A DNA stretch of 20,756 nt, taken from NCBI GenBank assembly GCA_002422665.1, contig DITA01000090.1:1-20756 (forward strand). The letters are read 5' to 3'. A program made the translations under genes and the position numbers. Position 1 is the stretch's first letter; every line of letters starts with the position of its first letter. Below, in pieces: positions 15,216-20,756 of the stretch. The notes below the pieces were generated by a model. The model worked only from the letters and a program-made list of their open reading frames with translations, had not been told where the DNA came from and searched no databases. Source of the DNA: Cloacibacterium caeni_C. Lineage in GTDB: Bacteria > Bacteroidota > Bacteroidia > Flavobacteriales > Weeksellaceae.

Positions 15216-15263
15216 CTCTGTGAACTCCATATAAAACCTCTGTATCTCTGTGTTTAAAAATAT
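15216..15263 (+). repeat. Downstream direct-repeat copy flanking the GxxExxY gene
   Basis: It starts CTCTGTGA four bases after the GxxExxY stop and ends in the 19-mer TCTCTGTGTTTAAAAATAT (15245-15263), identical to 14802-14820. The middle part is diverged. The GTG at 15250, used as start of the next gene, lies within this copy. Confidence 0.88.
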
Positions 15264-16314
15264 TTTCAATATAAAATCTGAAGCAGATTTCCAAGCGGCA
15301 TGTTTGGAAACGTTTCTCTATCAGTACGAAAATGTAGAAGTTTACCGAAAATTTGTAGATTTTTTAGGTAAAAATCCTTCGGAAATTAAAGAAATAAAAG
15401 ATATTCCGTTTTTGCCCATTGAAATGTTTAAAAACCATTTGGTATTAGACAAAGTTTTCGTGAACTTCGTTCGTAAACCTTCGGTTTATGCTCAGACTGA
15501 CAAACCTTTAAGTTATTTTCAAAGTTCGGGAACTACGCAAATTCAGACGCGTTCTAAACATTATATTGCAGATTTTAATCTTTACGAAGAAAGTATTTAT
15601 AAGAGTTTTGAACAGTTTATTGGTAATCCAGAAGATTATATTTTCTTAGGATTATTGCCTAATTATTCAGAAAATCCACATTCTTCATTGATTTATATGG
15701 TAGATTTTTTGATGAAAAAGTCTGGAAAGCCAGAAAACGGATATTTTCTCTATAATCACCAAGAATTGTTTGAATTGTTACAGAAATTAGGTCAAGAAAA
15801 TAAAAAAGTAATTCTTTTCGGTGTTTCTTTTGCTTTGTTGGATTTTTTAGATTCTCATAACGATTTTACAACTTTACAAATCAACGATTTTACAGTCATA
15901 GAAACGGGCGGAATGAAAGGCAGAAAAGAGGAAATGACCAAAGATGAACTTTTGAAAATTCTACAAAAAGGTTTCGGAACAGACAAAATTTTCTCTGAAT
16001 ATTCTATGACAGAACTGCTTTCTCAGGCATATTCTCTAGGCGAAAATATATACGAAACGCCCAACTGGATGCGTGTTCTCATCAGAAATACCGAAGATCC
16101 ATTTTCTTATATGGAAGCAGGGAGAACTGGCGCTATCAATATTATAGACTTGGCGAATAGACATTCTTGCAGCTTTATTGCGACACAAGATTTGGGCAAA
16201 ATTGTAAATGATTTTGAGATTCTTCACTATGCTCAGAATGACAAACATGCGTTTCAGGTTTTGGGAAGAATTGACCATTCTGATATTCGCGGTTGTAGTT
16301 TATTGGTTTCATAA
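15250..16314 (+). CDS. LuxE/PaaK-like acyltransferase (acyl-protein synthetase family)
   Basis: A protein of up to 354 residues related to LuxE acyl-protein synthetase and phenylacetate-CoA ligase. The nucleotide-binding-like loop is YFQSSGTTQIQTRSKHY; later landmarks are ETGGMKGR, FSEYSMTELLSQAYS, FIATQDLGK and the C-terminal VLGRIDHSDIRGC. It probably activates or transfers an acyl group; the substrate is unknown. No ATG lies near the N-terminus: the frame opens at a GTG within the CTCTGTG repeat, and IFNIKSEADFQ is the first homolog-like sequence. Two segments, around Y80-P86 (YAQTDKP) and Y327-H333 (YAQNDKH), are encoded by near-identical DNA and look inserted. It is followed nine bases later by a co-oriented gene. 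Confidence 0.8.
   Translation: MFKNIFNIKSEADFQAACLETFLYQYENVEVYRKFVDFLGKNPSEIKEIKDIPFLPIEMFKNHLVLDKVFVNFVRKPSVYAQTDKPLSYFQSSGTTQIQTRSKHYIADFNLYEESIYKSFEQFIGNPEDYIFLGLLPNYSENPHSSLIYMVDFLMKKSGKPENGYFLYNHQELFELLQKLGQENKKVILFGVSFALLDFLDSHNDFTTLQINDFTVIETGGMKGRKEEMTKDELLKILQKGFGTDKIFSEYSMTELLSQAYSLGENIYETPNWMRVLIRNTEDPFSYMEAGRTGAINIIDLANRHSCSFIATQDLGKIVNDFEILHYAQNDKHAFQVLGRIDHSDIRGCSLLVS
15487..15505 (+). repeat. Dispersed repeat copy 1 inside the acyltransferase gene
   Basis: TATGCTCAGACTGACAAAC matches 16228-16246 in 18 of 19 positions. It is preceded by a small hairpin AAACC-TTC-GGTTT (15475-15487). Read in frame it gives YAQTDK. Confidence 0.8.
16228..16246 (+). repeat. Dispersed repeat copy 2 inside the acyltransferase gene
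   Basis: TATGCTCAGAATGACAAAC has the same orientation and reading frame as copy 1 (YAQNDK). It is preceded by GATTCTTCAC, together resembling the CTTC...GCTCAG..TGACA repeats that I recall as widely dispersed in bacterial genomes. Confidence 0.8.
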
Positions 16315-16323
16315 AATTCTGCG

Positions 16324-16863
16324 ATGATTAAAGTAGAGGAACTTACTTTTGCCTACATTCAAAAATTTTGCGATTTTGAAAAAGATATTGTCTTGACCAA
16401 TCATTTTCATACCGATTGGGAAGCCGATATTTTGGTGATTAATCAGGAAGGTTTTTCTCATGAAATTGAAATTAAGTTATCGAAGAGCGATTTCAAAAAT
16501 GATTTCAAAAAATTTTATCAAAATCAAAATAGCGGAGAAAAATTTCTGAAGCATGACAAAATTGGTTGTGGTGATTATGTTTGTAATCATTTCAGTTTTC
16601 TATTGCCAATGGGAATGATTGCGTTGGAAGAAATTCCCCAGCATTGTGGCGTAATAGAATTTTATCACAATGAAGATACTTGGAAATCGGAATTCTATAT
16701 CCGAAGATTGGCTCAAAAAATTCATGAAGATTTTTATTGGAATCTAGTAGACCAAAAAGATTTTTTAAGAAAATTATCTAGAAATTATTACTTCAAAAAA
16801 CTAGAATTAAAAGGAAAAACAGAAGAATTTATTTTCAGAAATGAAATGGGAAATAAAAAATAA
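16324..16863 (+). CDS. Small PD-(D/E)XK-like (MmcB-like) protein of unknown function
   Basis: A protein of 179 residues with no signal peptide or membrane segment. The first half shows a restriction-like core: D35 in DWEADILVI, then E49-I-K51 in HEIEIKLSKSDF. The rest is helical and basic with aromatic residues (HFSFLLPMGMIALEEIP, FLRKLSRNYYFKKLELKG). This resembles MmcB-type putative DNA-repair proteins, but only the core pattern supports it. It begins nine bases after the acyltransferase stop, so the two are likely co-transcribed. Function not assigned. Confidence 0.7.
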   Translation: MIKVEELTFAYIQKFCDFEKDIVLTNHFHTDWEADILVINQEGFSHEIEIKLSKSDFKNDFKKFYQNQNSGEKFLKHDKIGCGDYVCNHFSFLLPMGMIALEEIPQHCGVIEFYHNEDTWKSEFYIRRLAQKIHEDFYWNLVDQKDFLRKLSRNYYFKKLELKGKTEEFIFRNEMGNKK

Positions 16864-16895
16864 TATTCCTTTTTTTAAGATTTGTGTTAAAAAAA

Positions 16896-16930
16896 ATGAC
16901 TTTTTTTTTCTAAAAAATTACAAAAGTCAT
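16896..16930 (+). other. Inverted repeat upstream of the amylase gene
   Basis: ATGACTTTT (16896-16904) pairs with AAAAGTCAT (16922-16930) across a 17-base AT-rich loop. It lacks a following T-tract on the plus strand, so it is a poor terminator for the preceding gene. A regulatory hairpin or site for the amylase gene is possible. A near-match -7 box TATCTTTA follows at 16964-16971. Confidence 0.35.
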
Positions 16931-16991
16931 AAAAAAATGCCTCTTAAAAAGATTTCTTTTATATATCTTTACTTTCTGAAATACGAACAAA

Positions 16992-19847
16992 ATGAAACAT
17001 AGATTTACTTTATTATTAGTACTATTAATGCAGTATTTTGCATTTAGTCAGACCTTAGTTAATGTAAGCTATTCTGTTAATCCATCTACTTTTGAGGAAA
17101 CAGAATCGATAACAGTTACATTTACCGTTAATGAAAGCTCTTTTGGTGTAGCTTCTTCTCATGCGCTTTATTTGTGGGCTTGGTCTTTTGACTCGGCTAA
17201 TGCAAATCTAAATTCTCCTACAAATGGGACTTGGGGAGAATCTAACGCAATTAATAAATTAACTTATGTAAGCAGTTCAGGTAGTACAGGGACTTATACT
17301 TACACGATGAATACGGTGAAATCATTTTACGGTAATAGAACAAATCCTTTATCCAGAATAGGTTTTTTAGTAAAAACTCAAAATGGAAGTTATAAATCAC
17401 AAGATATTGTTCTTCCTGTTGGGAAATTTCAGATGAGCTTAACCAATCCAGTTGCTGGAAGTACTAATTTCTTAAATTCTGGAAGCAGTGTAACAGTGAG
17501 TGCAACGACTTCACAAAATGCTACTTTTAAACTGAAAGCAAATGGTAACGTTGTAAACTCTACAAGTACAGGTGCTACTTCTTATAGTTATTCTTACACG
17601 GTAACTCAAGATGCAGCATTAGAATTAGAAGGAACTAGTACTATAAATAGTGAAGTGCAAACTAAATCCTTTACAGTGGTTACTACGCCATCAGTTCAAA
17701 CAGCAGCAATTCCTTCTTGGATAAGACAAGGTATCAATTATGATGCTGCGAATCCTAATAAAATTGGTTTAGCTATCTATGCACCTGGGAAAAGTTATGT
17801 ACATGTCATCGGTAGTTTTAATAATTGGACGTTAAGTAATGCTTATCTGATGAAAAGAGATACTACCAATCCAGATTTATATTGGATAGAGATTACAGGG
17901 TTAACTCCACAACAAATTTATACCTTCCAATACAGAACGAATGATGGTAAAAAGGTAGCAGATCCTTTCTCTAGATTAGTGCTTTCTCCTGATGATGATC
18001 CTTGGATAGAAGCTGCTGATTATCCTAATTTGCCGGCGTATCCTGCTGGTCAACAGTTTGATGTTTCTGTAGTACAAACAGGAATGCCTACTTATAATTG
18101 GCAAGTGCCTAATTTTACTAAGCCAGCTAAAGATAACCTTATTGTTTATGAACTTTTAGTAAGAGATTTTACAGTAGAGCAAAATTGGCAATCAATGATT
18201 GATAAAATTCCGTATCTAAAATCTTTGAAAATAAATGCAGTAGAATTAATGCCAGTAATGGAGTTTGAAGGAAATAATTCTTGGGGATACAACCCATCAT
18301 TTCACTTTGCTCTAGATAAAGCATACGGAACTTCTGATAAATTTAAAGAATTTATAGACAAATGTCACCAAAATGGAATTGCGGTAATTCTAGATATAGC
18401 CCTTAATCATGCTACACAAAGAAATCCATTGGTGAGATTGTGGAATAATGATCCAGATGGTGATGGTTATGGAGCGCCTAACACTTCTAATCCTTATTTT
18501 AATACCGTTGCAAAACATACGTATAACGTAAATGAAGATATGAATCATTCTTCTACTGCTACTCGTTATTATGTAGAAAGAGTTTTAGAGCAATGGATTA
18601 CGGAGTACAAGATTGATGGTTTTAGATGGGATTTAACAAAAGGATTTACTCAAAACTGTACTTCTTCTGATGAAACTTGTACTGGAAATTATCAACAAGA
18701 TAGAGTAGATGTCTTAAAATTATATGCTGATAAACAATGGAGTTTTGACCCAAGTTCTTATGTTATTTTTGAACATTTAGGAACGGATGCAGAAGAACAG
18801 CAATGGGCGAATTACAGAATAGGAGAAGGAAAAGGAGTAATGATGTGGGATATTCTGAACTATGCTTATAACCAAAATACAATGGGATTTGCCACAGGTA
18901 GTAATATAAATAGAGCAGACTATGAAAGTCATGGTTTTACAGAAAGAAGAAATAAAACGTATGGTGAAAGCCATGATGAAGAAAGATTAATGTATAGAAA
19001 TCTTAATTCTGGAGCAACCAATGGAACTTATAATGTTAAAACTTTAGCAACTGCTTTAGAAAGACAAAAAGCTTTTGCGGCAACTTTATTTACTATTCCT
19101 GGCCCTAAAATGATTTGGCAGTTCGGGGAATTAGGTTTTGATTTAAGTATCAATAGATGTACGAATGGAACAGTAAACAATGGGTGTAGAACAGATCCTA
19201 AACCAAGTGCTTTTTCATCTACATTAAATTATTATAATGATACACAAAGAAAATCCGTTTATGATGCTTGGGCAAAAATCATCAATTTAAGAGTGAATAA
19301 TGAAGTTTTCAATACTAAAACATTTAATATTAATTCTGGTGATTTAATGCCTAGAATCTATATTTGGAATGATGCACTTCCTTCTACATCGCTTAAAAAT
19401 GTAGTGGTATTGGCAAACTTCACGCTTTCTTCTCAGAATATTACGCCATATTTCCCTTACACAGGAACTTGGTATAATTTATTGGATAATTCTACACTTA
19501 ATGTAACCAATACTACAAGTCCGGTAACATTAAATTCTGGTGAATTCAGGATTTTTGGAAATGCAACAGCTTTATCTACTAATGATATGGTAAAGCCTTC
19601 TCAGTCTCAGAAATTAGACATTTTACAAAATCCTGCTTTAAATGGTGTGATTCGTGTAAGATATTCTAATGCAAAAGGTGGTAATCTTTACCTTTATGAT
19701 TTAAGTGGTAAAATGCTTAAAACTCAAAAAGTATCTACCAATTCTGGAGATGATACCATTTCAGTAAGCAATTTACAAACTGGTAATTATTTACTGATGC
19801 TGAAATCTGACCAAGGAATGTCTGTATCAAAAGTAATTATTAAATAA
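16992..19847 (+). CDS. Secreted GH13 alpha-amylase-family enzyme with T9SS sorting domain
   Basis: A 951-residue starch/alpha-glucan-acting enzyme. Signal peptide 1-19 (LLLVLLMQYFAFS, cleavage before Q20). Residues about 20-235 are Ser/Thr-rich beta domains. A CBM48/E-set-like domain follows at about 250-345 (VHVIGSFNNWTL and YTFQYRTNDGKKVADPFSR). The GH13 barrel starts at NLIVYELLVRDF. Its conserved regions are D468-IALN-H473, then R545-W-D547 (nucleophile) in DGFRWDLTKG, E594 (acid/base) in VIFEHLG, and H661-D662 in GESHDEER. Residues about 874-951 are a type IX sorting domain (NLYLYDLSGKMLKTQ, LQTGNYLLMLK, KVIIK), so export to the cell surface or medium is expected. Exact specificity is not readable. 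Single-gene unit with its own terminator. Confidence 0.95.
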   Translation: MKHRFTLLLVLLMQYFAFSQTLVNVSYSVNPSTFEETESITVTFTVNESSFGVASSHALYLWAWSFDSANANLNSPTNGTWGESNAINKLTYVSSSGSTGTYTYTMNTVKSFYGNRTNPLSRIGFLVKTQNGSYKSQDIVLPVGKFQMSLTNPVAGSTNFLNSGSSVTVSATTSQNATFKLKANGNVVNSTSTGATSYSYSYTVTQDAALELEGTSTINSEVQTKSFTVVTTPSVQTAAIPSWIRQGINYDAANPNKIGLAIYAPGKSYVHVIGSFNNWTLSNAYLMKRDTTNPDLYWIEITGLTPQQIYTFQYRTNDGKKVADPFSRLVLSPDDDPWIEAADYPNLPAYPAGQQFDVSVVQTGMPTYNWQVPNFTKPAKDNLIVYELLVRDFTVEQNWQSMIDKIPYLKSLKINAVELMPVMEFEGNNSWGYNPSFHFALDKAYGTSDKFKEFIDKCHQNGIAVILDIALNHATQRNPLVRLWNNDPDGDGYGAPNTSNPYFNTVAKHTYNVNEDMNHSSTATRYYVERVLEQWITEYKIDGFRWDLTKGFTQNCTSSDETCTGNYQQDRVDVLKLYADKQWSFDPSSYVIFEHLGTDAEEQQWANYRIGEGKGVMMWDILNYAYNQNTMGFATGSNINRADYESHGFTERRNKTYGESHDEERLMYRNLNSGATNGTYNVKTLATALERQKAFAATLFTIPGPKMIWQFGELGFDLSINRCTNGTVNNGCRTDPKPSAFSSTLNYYNDTQRKSVYDAWAKIINLRVNNEVFNTKTFNINSGDLMPRIYIWNDALPSTSLKNVVVLANFTLSSQNITPYFPYTGTWYNLLDNSTLNVTNTTSPVTLNSGEFRIFGNATALSTNDMVKPSQSQKLDILQNPALNGVIRVRYSNAKGGNLYLYDLSGKMLKTQKVSTNSGDDTISVSNLQTGNYLLMLKSDQGMSVSKVIIK

Positions 19848-19869
19848 GATTACAATATATAATCAAATA

Positions 19870-19895
19870 AAAAGCCACTCTTTCGAGTGGCTTTT
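19870..19895 (+). terminator. Terminator of the amylase gene
   Basis: AAAAGCCACTC (19870-19880) pairs perfectly with GAGTGGCTTTT (19885-19895) around a TTTC loop, followed by CTATTTTTG. It lies 22 bases after the stop. Confidence 0.92.
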
Positions 19896-19950
19896 CTATT
19901 TTTGAAAATAGAGCAAATGGTTTTTTTATTTTCGAAAAATATGGACATTA

Positions 19951-19980
19951 AAAAACCTTCAGAAAAATCCGAAGGTTTTT
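19951..19980 (-). terminator. Terminator of the GAPDH gene
   Basis: AAAAACCTTC (19951-19960) pairs with GAAGGTTTTT (19971-19980) across a 10-base loop. It lies 24 bases beyond the minus-strand GAPDH stop, and the U-run lies within the closing stem in that direction. Confidence 0.82.
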
Positions 19981-20004
19981 ATGTTTGATATTATTTCTTG
20001 CTAA

Positions 20005-20756
20005 TTATAAAGAAGCAGAGTGTAATAATAAATCTGTTAACTTGTTAGAGTAACCAGTTTCGTTGTCATACCAAGAAACTAATTTTACGAAGTTCGGTGA
20101 TAACATGATACCAGCATCTTTATCAAAGATAGAAGTTCTCTTATCTCCTACGAAATCTTGAGAAACTACTAAATCTTCAGTGTAACCTAGGATTCCTTTT
20201 AATTCCCCTTCAGAAGCAGCTTTCATAGCAGCGCAAATTTCTTCGTAAGAAGTAGCTTTTTCTAATCTTACCGTTAAATCTACTACAGAAACGTCAGCAG
20301 TTGGTACTCTGAAAGACATACCAGTTAATTTTCCATTAAGTGAAGGAATTACTTTCCCTACCGCTTTAGCTGCACCAGTAGAAGAAGGGATAATGTTTAA
20401 TAATGCACTTCTACCACCTCTCCAGTCTTTCATTGAAGGGCCATCTACTGTTCTTTGAGTAGCTGTAGTAGCGTGTACAGTTGTCATAAGACCTTCTACG
20501 ATTCCGAAGTTTTCGTGAACTACTTTTGCTAAAGGAGCAAGACAGTTAGTAGTACAAGAAGCGTTAGAGAAAATTTGTAAATCAGCAGGTAATTCTTTGT
20601 GGTTTACTCCCATTACAAACATTGGAGTATCATCTTTAGATGGAGCAGAAAGAACTACTTTTTTAGCACCTGCATTAATGTGAGCAGAAGCTGTACCTTT
20701 ATCTAAGAAAAGTCCTGTAGATTCTACGATGTAATCTGCACCTACTTCGTTCCATT
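20005..20756 (-). CDS. gap: Glyceraldehyde-3-phosphate dehydrogenase, type I (N-terminal part beyond the window)
   Basis: Oxidises glyceraldehyde-3-phosphate with NAD and phosphate to 1,3-bisphosphoglycerate in glycolysis. The frame is open to the window edge: bases 20623-20754 encode WNEVGADYIVESTGLF and onward to APSKDDTPM, so the internal Met at 20622 is not the start. The active-site cysteine is in NASCTTNCLAPL. Also visible are HATTATQRTVDGPS, WRGGRSALLNIIPSSTGAAK, FRVPTADVSVVDL and the C-terminal SWYDNETGYSNKL. About 250 of roughly 335 residues are present. A hairpin terminator follows the stop. Confidence 0.98.
   Translation of the reverse strand, partial: WNEVGADYIVESTGLFLDKGTASAHINAGAKKVVLSAPSKDDTPMFVMGVNHKELPADLQIFSNASCTTNCLAPLAKVVHENFGIVEGLMTTVHATTATQRTVDGPSMKDWRGGRSALLNIIPSSTGAAKAVGKVIPSLNGKLTGMSFRVPTADVSVVDLTVRLEKATSYEEICAAMKAASEGELKGILGYTEDLVVSQDFVGDKRTSIFDKDAGIMLSPNFVKLVSWYDNETGYSNKLTDLLLHSASL

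Noticed and set aside
20005..20622. Complete 205-residue GAPDH-like gene starting at the internal Met
   Set aside because: The frame continues to the window edge with clear GAPDH sequence, so this is a normal gene cut by the window, not a truncation.
1..20756. tRNA, rRNA, transposase, prophage or classical defence genes
   Set aside because: None was recognised on either strand. The two PD-(D/E)XK-like genes are not accompanied by methylase or toxin-antitoxin partners.

Overview
The window looks like a chromosomal segment of a Flavobacteriia member (Bacteroidota), probably Weeksellaceae (Chryseobacterium/Cloacibacterium-like). The base composition is strongly AT-rich. Promoter -7 boxes fit TAnnTTTG. 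There is a type IX secretion (T9SS) C-terminal sorting domain, a LytTR-type two-component system and a Bacteroidota-type lpxH. The genus is inferred from protein flavour, not proven. No tRNA, rRNA, CRISPR array or transposase was seen.

Layout, left to right. (1) 1-1856 (+): end of a His_kinase-family sensor kinase overlapping a LytTR response regulator by ATGA. (2) 1917-5848 (-): extradiol dioxygenase of the YgiD/DODA type, a cytosolic YceI protein, a repeat-filled gap, then a DUF4130 protein and its partner radical SAM/HhH protein (putative DNA repair or modification pair). (3) 5932-10576: a RamB/ScfR-like HTH regulator (-), divergent from malate synthase and isocitrate lyase (+). This is a complete glyoxylate-bypass unit. 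Two AGCGA-N4-TCGC inverted repeats lie between the divergent promoters and are the obvious candidate operators. (4) 10785-13196 (-): exported GH31 alpha-glucosidase/transglucosylase, separated from isocitrate lyase by a 15-bp-stem bidirectional terminator. (5) 13381-16863 (+): queD, lpxH, a GxxExxY PD-(D/E)XK-like gene, a LuxE/PaaK-like acyltransferase and another PD-(D/E)XK-like small protein. (6) 16992-19847 (+): secreted GH13 alpha-amylase-type enzyme with T9SS signal. (7) 20005-20756 (-): 3' part of GAPDH.

The genes themselves are mostly recognisable housekeeping or metabolic families. The least explained material is between and inside them. Most larger gaps hold a short-period degenerate repeat array (period 6, 7, 8 or 9) or a structured element. 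The GxxExxY gene is bracketed by imperfect 47/48-bp direct repeats of a CTCTGTG/CACAGAG family. That family also encodes the C-terminal tail of LpxH and the start of the acyltransferase. The acyltransferase in turn carries two near-identical 19-bp repeat copies in the same reading frame, suggesting in-frame insertion of a dispersed repeat. These and the double operator at the glyoxylate locus are the main leads. All homolog-based statements are from memory of the families; no search was run.
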